Position numbers and translations under genes: made by a program
Source of the DNA: Caulobacterales bacterium
GTDB taxonomy: Bacteria > Pseudomonadota > Alphaproteobacteria > Caulobacterales > Caulobacteraceae
Direction: 5' to 3'
DNA: 64,000 nucleotides
Assembly: GCA_019510435.1 (NCBI GenBank)
Contig: JAEKKJ010000010.1
Location: forward strand, 186,001 to 250,000
In this document: in pieces, positions 1 through 9,170 of the stretch
Numbering within the stretch: the stretch's first letter is position 1
Layout: the number at the start of each line of letters is the position of its first letter
The notes under the pieces: model-generated
What the model saw: the letters and a program-made list of their open reading frames with translations, nothing else
Told to the model about the DNA's origin: nothing
Databases searched by the model: none

Positions 1-86
1 AGATCGCGGTCAGGCGCGGCGTGATTTTCTTCGATCCATGGAGGCCGCTCCCCCGGCTTCCAGACGGACCCCGAAGGAGATTTTCG

Positions 87-470
87 ATGAACATCGCCGC
101 CAAGACCTTCCTCGCCGCCCTGGCCGCCACCGCGGGCCTGGCGGCCGCCGCCGGCCCCGCCGCCGCCCAGGACTGGCGCTACGACCGCGCCGGCTACGGC
201 TACGACCGCTATGAGCGCGGCGAGTCCAACATCGACGCCCGCCAGGCGCGCCTCGAAGACCGCATCCAGGACGGCGTGCGCAACGGCAGCCTGACCTGGC
301 GCGAGGCCCGCGAACTGCGCGAGCAGTCGCACGACATCGCCCGCCTTGAGGCCCGCTACCGCTACGACGGCCTGAACGGCTGGGAGCGCGCCGACCTCGA
401 CCGCCGGCTGGACCGCCTGGACCAGCAGATCCGCTACGAGCGTCACGACGGCGACTACCGCCGCTGGTAA
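87..470 (+). CDS. small exported Arg/Tyr-rich protein (hypothetical)
   Basis: Predicted 127-aa secreted protein. Residues 1-28 form a Sec-type signal peptide (K6, an Ala/Leu core, then a PAAAQ-like cleavage region). The mature part is highly charged and tyrosine-rich, and its middle has a short helical pattern (RIQDGVRNGSLTWREA) of the kind seen in unnamed periplasmic proteins of Caulobacter and Sphingomonas relatives. The ATG at 87 was chosen because AAGGAGA lies 6 nt upstream and the signal peptide begins there; an in-frame start at 21 would add an unlikely proline/arginine leader. It is followed by a strong stem-loop and looks monocistronic. Function is not recognised. Confidence 0.75.
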   Translation: MNIAAKTFLAALAATAGLAAAAGPAAAQDWRYDRAGYGYDRYERGESNIDARQARLEDRIQDGVRNGSLTWREARELREQSHDIARLEARYRYDGLNGWERADLDRRLDRLDQQIRYERHDGDYRRW

Positions 471-497
471 GCCCGCGATCCTCGCCGGGCGTCCCTG

Positions 498-523
498 CGC
501 CCCCGCAGTCCGCTGCGGGGGCG
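498..523 (+). terminator. stem-loop terminator after the exported protein gene
   Basis: An 11-bp perfect G/C stem (CGCCCCCGCAG with CTGCGGGGGCG) closes a TCCG tetraloop about 28 nt after the upstream stop. The following TTCGCG is only weakly T-rich, so termination efficiency is uncertain. Confidence 0.5.
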
Positions 524-554
524 TTCGCGCGTCAGGGGCCGGGAGCTTCCCCGA

Positions 555-1373
555 TCAGGGGCGAAGGCGCAGTACGCTCTCCGCCACCGTGACCGCCGCG
601 CCGCGGATCAGCACCCGTTCGCCCTGGACCACGCACTCCAGGTCGCCGCCGCGGCCGGGATAGGCCTGGTGGAACCGCACCGTCGCGCGCCCCAGCTTCT
701 CGGCGAACAGCGGGGCCAGGATGCAGTGCAGCGAGCCGGTGGTCGGATCCTCCGGAATGCCGGAGCCCGGAGCGAAGAAGCGGTCGATCACGTCGTGCGC
801 CCCGCCCGGCGCCGCCAGGGCCGCCACGCCGACGTTGCCCCGCCCGCCGGTGGCGGCGCCGGAAATCTTCTCCAGCGCCACGAGGTCGGGCTTCAGCGCG
901 TGGACCGCGGCCTCGCCCTCATAGAGCGCCACCAGATAGGGGCCGGCCCAGACCTCCACCGGCGGCGCGCCCAGGGCCTCGGCGAGGCCCGCCGGAACCT
1001 CGGTGCGGACCGGCGGCTGAGCCGGGAAGTCCATCTCGTAACGGGGGCCGTCCCGGCGGACTGTCAGGGGCCCCGACTGGGTGTCGAAGGTCACCGCCGG
1101 CGCCGCAAGGCCCAGCTCGGCGAACAGCACGTGGCCGGACGCCAGGGTCGCGTGGCCACACAGCGGCACCTCCAGCGCCGGGGTGAACCAGCGCAGGCCG
1201 AAGCGGGCCGCGTCGGCGGTCTTCAGCAGGAAGGCCGTCTCGGCCTGGTTGTTCTCCGCCGCCAGGGCCTGCATCCAGGCCGCGTCGGGCCAGGCCGCGA
1301 ACGGCTCGACCACGCAGGCGGGATTGCCGCGGAAAGGCTGGGCGGCGAAGGCGTCGACGGTCCACTGGCGCAA
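555..1373 (-). CDS. PhzF-family isomerase/epimerase
   Basis: 272-aa member of the PhzF/diaminopimelate-epimerase-fold family. The N-terminal [17 protein letters not shown] block, the [10 protein letters not shown] motif carrying the expected catalytic glutamate, the [10 protein letters not shown] motif and the C-terminal DPTTGSLHC motif are all present, so both pseudo-symmetric halves look intact. PhzF itself isomerises trans-2,3-dihydro-3-hydroxyanthranilate, but most family members act on unknown substrates and no phenazine genes are nearby. A TTG start at 1373 is preferred: GAGGAGG sits 6 nt upstream and the family N-terminus begins there, while the longer frame adds unrelated sequence. 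It is divergent from the GNAT gene, with 87 bp between starts. Confidence 0.85.
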   Translation of the reverse strand: MRQWTVDAFAAQPFRGNPACVVEPFAAWPDAAWMQALAAENNQAETAFLLKTADAARFGLRWFTPALEVPLCGHATLASGHVLFAELGLAAPAVTFDTQSGPLTVRRDGPRYEMDFPAQPPVRTEVPAGLAEALGAPPVEVWAGPYLVALYEGEAAVHALKPDLVALEKISGAATGGRGNVGVAALAAPGGAHDVIDRFFAPGSGIPEDPTTGSLHCILAPLFAEKLGRATVRFHQAYPGRGGDLECVVQGERVLIRGAAVTVAESVLRLRP

Positions 1374-1460
1374 AACAGGCCTCCTCGATCTTGAGGGCCT
1401 GGACTTGCGTTCGAAGGGCGTGGGCGGCAAGGGCCACTTCCCCAGCCACGGACCGCCGCC

Positions 1461-1931
1461 ATGCCGCCGCCCACCGCGCACGAGATCCAGGACGGAGACT
1501 TCACCCTCTCCGACGACCCCACCCGGTTCGACCTGCCCCGCGCCCACGGCTGGATCGGCGGTCAGAGCTACTGGGCGGAGGGGATTCCTTTGGCCACCCT
1601 CGCCAAGGCTTGCGCCAACAGCCTGACGGTCGGGGCCTACGGCCCGGACGGCGACATGGTCGCCATGGCCCGGGTGGTCACCGACCGGGCCACCTTCGGC
1701 TGGGTCTGCGACGTCTTCGTGGGCGAGGCGGCCCGCGGCCACGGGCTCGGCAAGCGGCTGATGGCCTATCTCAAGGCCCATCCGGACCTGCAGGGCCTGC
1801 GCCGCCTGCACCTGGCCACCCGCGACGCCCACGGGCTCTACGCCCAGTTCGGGTTCGGGCCGCTGACCGCGCCGGAGACCTGGATGGAGATCCGCGACCC
1901 GGACGTCTACCGGCGCGGAGAGCGCGCCTAG
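1461..1931 (+). CDS. GNAT-family N-acetyltransferase
   Basis: 156-aa single-domain GCN5-related acetyltransferase. The acetyl-CoA pyrophosphate-binding motif A is visible as [15 protein letters not shown] (RGHGLG at residues 92-97), followed by the [17 protein letters not shown] block near the C-terminus that is typical of the family. The acceptor substrate cannot be read from the sequence. It is divergent from the PhzF-like gene, and its stop codon overlaps the end of the convergent nucleotidyltransferase gene by 4 nt, so the two share their 3' ends. Confidence 0.85.
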   Translation: MPPPTAHEIQDGDFTLSDDPTRFDLPRAHGWIGGQSYWAEGIPLATLAKACANSLTVGAYGPDGDMVAMARVVTDRATFGWVCDVFVGEAARGHGLGKRLMAYLKAHPDLQGLRRLHLATRDAHGLYAQFGFGPLTAPETWMEIRDPDVYRRGERA

Positions 1932-2500
1932 CCGATCACCTCGATCTCGGGCCAGCGGGCCTTGGCCGAGGCGGCGATGGCCTCGAAGTTGGGGCTGCGG
2001 CGATGCGGATTTGGGCGCAGGCGGCGGGCGAACAGGTCCTCCAGGCCGAAGGGCGCCACGATCGCCAGGCGCCCGGCGGCGTCCGCCCGCACGCCCACCG
2101 CAAACATCGGGCTGACGAACCGGCCCAGCGCCTCGGCGCTGCTGCCCAGCGGCGCATAGGGCTCGCCGAACTTGCCCTCGAACCAGACGTGCACGCGGGC
2201 CTGGTTGCGCACCTCAACCATCTCGCGCAGCGGCGGCTCGAAGGCGGCGGCGACCCGGCGGATCACCATGTCCTCGGCCTCGTAGGAGATGTCGGCGGCG
2301 TCGAAGTAGCCGACGTCGTAGTCCTTGATCCCATAGTCCAGCGGCCGGCCGCCCAGGTGGTTCAGCACCCGCTGGTAGACCGCGCCCGAGAACACCAGGC
2401 CGTCGGGCAGGTCCAGGCGCTGCAGCGTCGCCAGGACCTGCATCAACGGCGGCGAGCGACGCAGGATCGCCTCGAGCTCGGCCTCCAGGTCGCGGCTCAC
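1928..2500 (-). CDS. nucleotidyltransferase-family protein (NTP_transf_6-like)
   Basis: 190-aa protein resembling the family annotated as nucleotidyltransferase family protein (DUF925/NTP_transf_6). The diagnostic part is [14 protein letters not shown] at residues 55-67, where the acidic pair is expected to bind metal. The start overlaps the thiD stop by 4 nt (ATGA), suggesting translational coupling in a folP-thiD cluster. The substrate is unknown; the folate/thiamine context is suggestive but proves nothing. Its 3' end overlaps the convergent GNAT gene. Confidence 0.75.
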   Translation of the reverse strand: MSRDLEAELEAILRRSPPLMQVLATLQRLDLPDGLVFSGAVYQRVLNHLGGRPLDYGIKDYDVGYFDAADISYEAEDMVIRRVAAAFEPPLREMVEVRNQARVHVWFEGKFGEPYAPLGSSAEALGRFVSPMFAVGVRADAAGRLAIVAPFGLEDLFARRLRPNPHRRSPNFEAIAASAKARWPEIEVIG

Positions 2501-3297
2501 GCGCGTCCCCGCAGCGGCCAGGCGTGGTCCAGCGGCCCGTGGCCGGCGCCGAAGCCCGGCGCGTGCAGCAGGGCCTCGTGCACATAGTCCCAGGCCCGCG
2601 CCACCGCCGCAGCCAGCGGCAGGCCCTGGGCCAGGCCCGCCGCGCAGGCGGACGCCAGGGTGCAGCCGGTGCCGTGGGTGTGGCGGCTCTCGATCCGCTC
2701 GCCCTCGAAGAGGGTCTCGCCGTGCGGCGTCATCAGGATGTCGACCACCCGCGCCCCCGGCACGTGGCCGCCCTTCATCAGCACCGCCCGCGCGCCGGCG
2801 GCCAGCAGCGCCTCGCCGGCGCGGCGCAGGTCATCGGTGGTCGCGACCTCCAGCCCCGTCAGGGCCGCCGCCTCCGGCGCATTGGGCGTCAGCAGAGCCG
2901 CCCGCGGGACCAGTCGCTCGCGGACCGCGGCCAGCGCCTCGGCCGCCAGCAGCGCCGCGCCGCCCTTGGCGACCATCACCGGGTCGATCACCGCCGGGAC
3001 GCCGTATTCGTCCAGCAGCCGCGCCACGAGCTCCACGGTGGGCGCATCGCCCAGCATGCCGGTCTTGATCGCATCCGCGCCGATGTCGTCCAGCACCGCC
3101 CGCGCCTGGGCCTCGATCACCGCCAGCGGGATCGGATGCACCGCCGAGACGCCCAGGGTGTTCTGGACCGTCACCGCGGTCACCGCCGTCGCCGCATAGC
3201 CGCCCAGGGCGGTCACCGTCTTGATATCGGCCTGCAGTCCCGCCCCGCCCCCGCTGTCGGAGCCGGCGATGATCAGGACTCGGCCGAGGGCGGGCAT
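2497..3297 (-). CDS. thiD: hydroxymethylpyrimidine/phosphomethylpyrimidine kinase
   Basis: 266-aa ribokinase-fold kinase that phosphorylates HMP and HMP-phosphate in thiamine biosynthesis. The substrate loop AGSDSGGGAGLQADIKT (11-27), the KTGML motif (78-82), DPVMVAKGG (105-113) and the anion-hole/catalytic HGTGCTLASA (208-217, invariant Cys) are intact. The ATG at 3297 is chosen because the family N-terminus begins at MPALGRVLIIAGSDS; a longer frame to 3375 would run deep into folP. With this start thiD overlaps the end of folP by 25 nt and the next gene by 4 nt. No TPP riboswitch was seen in front of the cluster. Confidence 0.93.
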   Translation of the reverse strand: MPALGRVLIIAGSDSGGGAGLQADIKTVTALGGYAATAVTAVTVQNTLGVSAVHPIPLAVIEAQARAVLDDIGADAIKTGMLGDAPTVELVARLLDEYGVPAVIDPVMVAKGGAALLAAEALAAVRERLVPRAALLTPNAPEAAALTGLEVATTDDLRRAGEALLAAGARAVLMKGGHVPGARVVDILMTPHGETLFEGERIESRHTHGTGCTLASACAAGLAQGLPLAAAVARAWDYVHEALLHAPGFGAGHGPLDHAWPLRGRA

Positions 3298-4208
3298 GGG
3301 CTGGCGATAGCCGGATTGGCGCCGCGACGCACCTGGCTTGTGCCGCCCGGACCCGCGTTGGCGATCGCGTCCCACACCGCCAGGGCCTGGACCGTCTCGC
3401 GCACGTCATGGACCCGCACAGCCGCCATTCCGGCCGCCGCGCCGGCCAGGGCCGCGGCGATGGAGCCGCCCAGGCGCTGGTCGACCGGCGCATTGTGGTC
3501 CAGCGCCCCGATGAAGCGCTTGCGGCTGGCCCCCAGCAGCACCGGAAAGCCCAGGGCGACGATGCGGTCCAGCCCCGCCAGCAGGGGCAGGTTATGGCGC
3601 AGGCTGTGCTTGCCGAAGCCGATGCCGGGGTCCAGCCAGATCTTCTCGCGCGCCACGCCGGCGGCCATGGCGGCCTCGGCCCGCGCCGCCAGGAATTCGG
3701 CCACCTCGGCGACCACGTCGTCGTAGTGCGGCTCGGCCTGCATGGTCGCCGGCTGGCCCTGCATGTGCATCAGCACCACTTCGCAGCCGAGCTCGGCGGC
3801 GGTGTCCAGGCTCTCCGGCGCAAGGCGCAGGGCGGTGACGTCGTTCCAGATTGTCGCCCCCGCCGCGACCGCAGCCCGCGCAACCTGCGGCTTCATGGTG
3901 TCGACGGAGACCTGGACCCCGCCATCGGCCGCCAACGCCCGGACCAGCGGGACCAGCCGTTCGATCTCGGTCTCCGCCGCCACCGGCGCCGCGCCTGGGC
4001 GGGTGGACTCCGCCCCGAGGTCCAGGATCTCGGCCCCCTCGGCGGCGAGCCGCCGCGCCTGGGCCAGGGCCGCGTCGGGCGCGAGGTGACGGCCGCCATC
4101 GGAGAAACTGTCCGGCGTCAGGTTGACGATCCCCATGACCTTCGGTCGCGGGCGCGGGCCGACTGCGCGCATCGGCAGGGGCTCGGAGGCGGAGGGCGAC
4201 GCGGGCAT
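3273..4208 (-). CDS. folP: dihydropteroate synthase
   Basis: 311-aa TIM-barrel enzyme condensing 6-hydroxymethyl-dihydropterin pyrophosphate with p-aminobenzoate in folate synthesis. It carries the signature blocks VMGIVNLTPDSFSDGG (24-39), DLGAESTRPGA, IWNDVTALR, LDPGIGFGK and GASRKRFIG. The first 12-20 residues and the proline-rich tail exceed the usual length; M13 is an alternative start. It lies 48 nt downstream of the slipin gene on the same strand and overlaps thiD at its 3' end, so gntR, slipin, folP, thiD and the nucleotidyltransferase gene may be co-transcribed. No folK or folB lies adjacent. Confidence 0.93.
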   Translation of the reverse strand: MPASPSASEPLPMRAVGPRPRPKVMGIVNLTPDSFSDGGRHLAPDAALAQARRLAAEGAEILDLGAESTRPGAAPVAAETEIERLVPLVRALAADGGVQVSVDTMKPQVARAAVAAGATIWNDVTALRLAPESLDTAAELGCEVVLMHMQGQPATMQAEPHYDDVVAEVAEFLAARAEAAMAAGVAREKIWLDPGIGFGKHSLRHNLPLLAGLDRIVALGFPVLLGASRKRFIGALDHNAPVDQRLGGSIAAALAGAAAGMAAVRVHDVRETVQALAVWDAIANAGPGGTSQVRRGANPAIASPCPPSAES

Positions 4209-4256
4209 CGGCCGCCACTCATAGCCGCGGGGCGCGAAAGGTCACGACCCCCAAGC

Positions 4257-5126
4257 TCAGACGCGCTTGGCGGCGGCCAGCAGCGCCGCGGGGTTCATGG
4301 CGTCCACCATCGAGGTGGGCATCAGGATGGTCGCCCCCCGCTCCTTCGTCGTCTCGTAGATGATGTTCATGGCGCGCAGCTGCAGGGCCGCCGGGCTGGT
4401 GGCGTAGATCTCCGCGGCGTCCACGAACTTCTGGGCTACCAGCAGCTCGGCGTCGCCCAGGTGGACGCGGGCGGCGGCCTCGCGCTGGGCCTGGGCCTCG
4501 CGGCTCATGGCGTCCTGCAGGGCGTCCGGCACGCCGATGTCGCGGATCTCCACGGAGATGGCGGTGACGCCCCACTCGGCGGTCTTGCGGCCGATCTCCT
4601 CGCGCAGCCGCTCGTCGCCCAGCTTGCGATCGGAGAGCAGGGTCGAAAGCAGCGACGAGCCCACCATCTCGCGCAGGGACGTCTGGGCCACGCGGCTGAT
4701 CGCGCTGCGGTAGTCGGTGATCTCGAGGGCAGCGCGCTCCGGATCGTGGATCTGCCAGAACACCACCGCGTCGACATCCACGGGCACGGTGTCCTTGGAG
4801 AGCGCCTGCTCGGCGTTGAATTCGGTGGTCTGGATCCGCTGGTCCAGCCAGGCGGGGATCTGGTCGATGAAGGGAATGATCACGAACATGCCGGGGCCGT
4901 AGATGCCCTTCAGCCGGCCCAGCCGCAGCACGACGGCCCGCTCCCACTGGTTGGCCATCATCAGGGCGCGCGGGATCAGGGCCGCGGTGATGAACAGGGC
5001 GACCGCCACCCCGATCCCGACGGGACCGCCGCCGGAGTTCGCCCACCAGAGCGAGAGCGCGCCCGCCAGGGCCGTGAGCATGGCGAGCAGCACGGCGACC
5101 TGGTTGGGGCCTCTGAAACTACCCAT
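4257..5126 (-). CDS. slipin / SPFH (band 7) membrane protein
   Basis: 289-aa stomatin-like protein. Two hydrophobic segments (about residues 9-30 and 36-55) anchor it in the inner membrane. A band 7/SPFH domain follows (about 60-220), starting at NQWERAVVLRLGRLKGIYGPG, and then an Ala/Glu-rich helical stretch (QREAAARVHLGDAELLVAQK) suited to oligomerisation. Family members form ring-like assemblies associated with membrane proteases or lipid domains; the specific role here is unknown. Its start overlaps the gntR stop by 8 nt, so the GntR protein is the obvious candidate regulator of this pair. The ftsH gene lies upstream on the same strand but beyond a strong terminator. Confidence 0.85.
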   Translation of the reverse strand: MGSFRGPNQVAVLLAMLTALAGALSLWWANSGGGPVGIGVAVALFITAALIPRALMMANQWERAVVLRLGRLKGIYGPGMFVIIPFIDQIPAWLDQRIQTTEFNAEQALSKDTVPVDVDAVVFWQIHDPERAALEITDYRSAISRVAQTSLREMVGSSLLSTLLSDRKLGDERLREEIGRKTAEWGVTAISVEIRDIGVPDALQDAMSREAQAQREAAARVHLGDAELLVAQKFVDAAEIYATSPAALQLRAMNIIYETTKERGATILMPTSMVDAMNPAALLAAAKRV

Positions 5127-5535
5127 CGAGGGTCTCCTTCGAGGTTTGCGCCAGCGCCGCGATGCGGTCCGCCAGCACGAGGGGATCGAGGCCGCGCGCC
5201 TGGGCCAGGCCCATCGCCTGGCGGGCGACGTCCTCCAGGGCGCGGTCGTGTTCGTGGCGGTCGGGCGGCGCGGGCGGTTCGGCGACGAAGCTGCCGCGGC
5301 CGCGCTCCAGGCGGATCGCGCCCATGGCTTCCAGCTCGTCGTAGGCGCGGCGGGCGGTGTTGAGGTCGATGCGCAGCCGCACCGCCACCTCGCGCATGGT
5401 GGGCATCTGGTCGCCCGGCTTCAGCCGGCCCTCGCCCAGCGCACGCAGGATCTGGTCGCGCAGCTGCACATAGATCGGCACGCCCCGGCCGGTGAGGCTC
5501 AGGCTCTCCACCAGCGATTTGACCTGTGTATGCAT
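5119..5535 (-). CDS. GntR-family regulator (YtrA-like)
   Basis: 138-aa regulator with an N-terminal GntR winged helix: VPIYVQLRDQILRAL, GDQMPTMREVAVRLRIDLNT, then the wing RLERGRGSFVAEP. There is only a short C-terminal helical region and no FadR/HutC effector domain, as in YtrA-type regulators that usually repress their own operon and a membrane protein. Here the partner is the overlapping slipin gene. The ATG at 5535 lies inside a perfect 12-bp palindrome; an in-frame TTG at 5547 is the alternative. Neither has a clear ribosome-binding site, so a leaderless or weakly translated message is possible. Confidence 0.82.
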   Translation of the reverse strand: MHTQVKSLVESLSLTGRGVPIYVQLRDQILRALGEGRLKPGDQMPTMREVAVRLRIDLNTARRAYDELEAMGAIRLERGRGSFVAEPPAPPDRHEHDRALEDVARQAMGLAQARGLDPLVLADRIAALAQTSKETLDG

Positions 5536-5547
5536 ACATTCATACAA
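5527..5547 (-). promoter_or_regulatory. palindromic operator overlapping the gntR start
   Basis: The perfect 12-bp palindrome TGTATGCATACA (5527-5538) contains the gntR ATG, and another TGTATG-like half (TTGTATG on the minus strand) lies beside it. An inverted repeat at the start codon is a natural autorepression site for the GntR-type product. The binding itself is inferred. Confidence 0.55.
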
Positions 5548-5615
5548 TTAGGCTGCAAACGGCGTTCGGTCAAGCCCTGTCCGTCGACCGACGAGGCGCC
5601 AGTCGGCGGCGGAAC

Positions 5616-5650
5616 GAAAAAGGGCGGCTGCATCGCTGCAGCCGCCCTTC
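5616..5650 (-). terminator. rho-independent terminator of ftsH
   Basis: A perfect 13-bp stem (AAGGGCGGCTGCA / TGCAGCCGCCCTT) with a 4-nt loop, followed on the minus strand by a TTTTTC run. It lies 22 nt after the ftsH stop and separates ftsH from the gntR-slipin pair. Confidence 0.85.
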
Positions 5651-5671
5651 GGACTTTCGATCGATAGCGCC

Positions 5672-7555
<1,884 letters not shown>

Positions 7556-7672
7556 GGGATGGACCGTTCCTCAGGGCAGACGGCGGAAAGAGCAAACATA
7601 GGACGCCGACCGGTGTTGGACCACTTAACGCCGGCCCAGCGCGACGGAACACCGCGCCTGGACCATAATACG

Positions 7673-7703
7673 CAAAAAGGGCCGCGCCGGTGGCGCGACC
7701 CTT
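7673..7703 (-). terminator. rho-independent terminator of rpsU
   Basis: A 12-bp stem (AAGGGCCGCGCC / GGCGCGACCCTT, one C-A mismatch) with a 3-nt loop, followed on the minus strand by TTTTTGCG. It lies 50 nt downstream of the rpsU stop. Confidence 0.75.
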
Positions 7704-7752
7704 CAAATAAGCATCATTCGTGCCAGGTTTTAGGCCTGGATCCGCACCGGCT

Positions 7753-7986
7753 CTAGCGGGCCGGCTTCTTCGGCGCCGCGATCAGGCCTTCGCGCTGGGC
7801 GCGCTTGCGGGCCAGCTTGCGGGCGCGGCGCACGGCCTCGGCCTTCTGGCGCGCACGCTTCTCCGAGGGCTTTTCGTAGTGGACGTGCCGCTTCATCTCG
7901 CGGAACGAGCCCTCGCGCTGCATCTTCTTCTTCAGCGCCTTGAGGGCTTGGTCGACGTTGTTGTCGCGGACGAAAATCTGAACCAG
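7753..7986 (-). CDS. rpsU: 30S ribosomal protein S21 (CTG start)
   Basis: 77-aa basic ribosomal protein. The reading frame gives [20 protein letters not shown] followed by the [20 protein letters not shown] block typical of alphaproteobacterial S21. In this frame the only codons between the upstream TAG (8002-8004) and the conserved FVRDNN are GCA GGA GAG TTC GCT CTG GTT CAG ATT, so no ATG, GTG or TTG start exists. A CTG at 7984-7986 has AGGAGA 7 nt upstream and would give [10 protein letters not shown], the expected N-terminus. The frame is therefore easily missed by gene finders. The divergent neighbour is a COQ9-family gene, a classic arrangement that supports the assignment. Confidence 0.92.
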   Translation of the reverse strand: MVQIFVRDNNVDQALKALKKKMQREGSFREMKRHVHYEKPSEKRARQKAEAVRRARKLARKRAQREGLIAAPKKPAR

Positions 7987-8058
7987 AGCGAACTCTCCTG
8001 CCTACCGCTAGCCGCCCGCCTCGACCGACTAAGGCGGCGCGCGTGCAAAAATGGATCG

Positions 8059-8080
8059 CCCGAAGGTGTGACCCTTCGGG
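8059..8080. promoter_or_regulatory. hairpin in the rpsU / COQ9 divergent spacer
   Basis: Inverted repeat CCCGAAG / CTTCGGG with an 8-nt loop, 73 nt upstream of the rpsU start. If transcribed with rpsU it would fold in the 5' leader, where S21 autoregulation would act. The role is speculative. Confidence 0.3.
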
Positions 8081-8146
8081 TTTGAGGGCGGGCAGATAGC
8101 AGATGAGGCTAGGTCTGTCCACGCAGTCCGCCTAAGAAGTGCAGCC

Positions 8147-8794
8147 ATGACCGAAGCCGCCGAATGGGCCGCCGACACCGAGCAGCAGCTCCTCGACCAG
8201 GCGCTGCGCTTCGCCCCTGCGCACGGCTGGACCCAGCGGACCGCCACCCGGGCCGGCGCGGCCCTGGGCCTCTCCGCCGCGGAGACCGAGCTCCTCCTGC
8301 CGCGTGGGCCCGCCGACCTCGCCGCCCTGCTCTCCCGCCGCCACGACGCGCGGGCGCTCGAGGCCCTGTCCGCGGTCCACGCCAGCAACCTGAAGATCCG
8401 CGAGCGCATCCGCCGGGCGGTGGAGGCGCGGCTGGACGCCGCCGCCGCCGATGAGCCCGCCACGCGGCGCTGGATGGGGTTCCTGGCCCTGCCGGGCAAT
8501 CTGGCCCTGGCCGGGCGGCTGGCCTGGGAGAGCGCCGACGTCCTCTGGCGCTGGGCCGGCGACACCGCCACCGACGAGAACCACTATTCCAAGCGCGCTC
8601 TCCTGGCCGGCATCCTCACCGGCGCCCTCGCCGTCCGCGCCACCCAGGGCCGCAAGGTGGCCATGGCGTTCGTCGACCGGCGCATCGAGAACGTCATGGC
8701 GTTTGAGACCTGGAAGGCGACGACGAAGGTGCGCCCGTCCGAAGCGGCGATGGCGGTCGCCCGAGTCCTTGGCCGCGCCAGATATGCCCGCTGA
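8147..8794 (+). CDS. COQ9 family protein
   Basis: 215-aa protein of the COQ9 family, known in mitochondria as a lipid-binding partner of the COQ7 hydroxylase in ubiquinone synthesis and annotated in alphaproteobacteria as rpsU-divergently transcribed. The N-terminal TetR-like helical part (about 5-75) is followed by the diagnostic block around residues 105-150 (RWMGFLALPGNLALAGRL, then DVLWRWAGDTATDENHYSKR). The ATG at 8147 follows AGAAGTGCAGCC; a ribosome-binding site is weak. It is divergent from rpsU and its stop overlaps the next gene by 11 nt, suggesting coupling. Confidence 0.9.
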   Translation: MTEAAEWAADTEQQLLDQALRFAPAHGWTQRTATRAGAALGLSAAETELLLPRGPADLAALLSRRHDARALEALSAVHASNLKIRERIRRAVEARLDAAAADEPATRRWMGFLALPGNLALAGRLAWESADVLWRWAGDTATDENHYSKRALLAGILTGALAVRATQGRKVAMAFVDRRIENVMAFETWKATTKVRPSEAAMAVARVLGRARYAR

Positions 8795-9170
8795 TCAAGG
8801 CCCGGGCTTCATCGGCTCCGATCCCGTCCTGCCGGTGGAAATCGAGCACAAGGTCGACGAGATCATCATCGAGGGCGAGATCGTCGAATCCTACAATTTC
8901 ATCGATTACTGGTTCGAAGACCCGCAAGGCCGCGCCCGGGCTCGGGTCTATCTGGACAACCCTCTGGAGGCGACGATCTATCCGCCGATCGCTCCAGGGA
9001 AGGCGCCGGCCCTCGATGTCGATTGGTCCACCCGTGACGCCATGATCAGCTATCTGGCGCGACGCTTTCTGGTGGTGAAGGCGCTGGGCCCGGAGGGCCT
9101 GAATGCGATCTGGATGGCCGCTCACGCCTTGCGCGCCTACAGCCATCGCGGCCTATCCCTCGATGACTGA
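8784..9170 (+). CDS. conserved-looking hypothetical protein, 128 aa
   Basis: Acidic soluble protein without signal peptide or membrane segment. It contains an acidic beta-rich N-terminal half (VEIEHKVDEIIIEGEIVESY) and a helical C-terminal half (ISYLARRFLVVKALGPEGLN, then IWMAAHALR). The ATG at 8784 lies inside the COQ9 gene (11-nt overlap); the frame stays open upstream to 8451, but that part is a shadow of COQ9 coding sequence. Codon use looks native. No family is recognised; coupling to the COQ9 gene is the only functional hint. Confidence 0.6.
   Translation: MPADQGPGFIGSDPVLPVEIEHKVDEIIIEGEIVESYNFIDYWFEDPQGRARARVYLDNPLEATIYPPIAPGKAPALDVDWSTRDAMISYLARRFLVVKALGPEGLNAIWMAAHALRAYSHRGLSLDD

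Noticed and set aside
3376..5126. Looked for a TPP riboswitch in front of thiD.
   Set aside because: thiD overlaps folP and there is no spacer with the conserved thi-box features; none could be identified.
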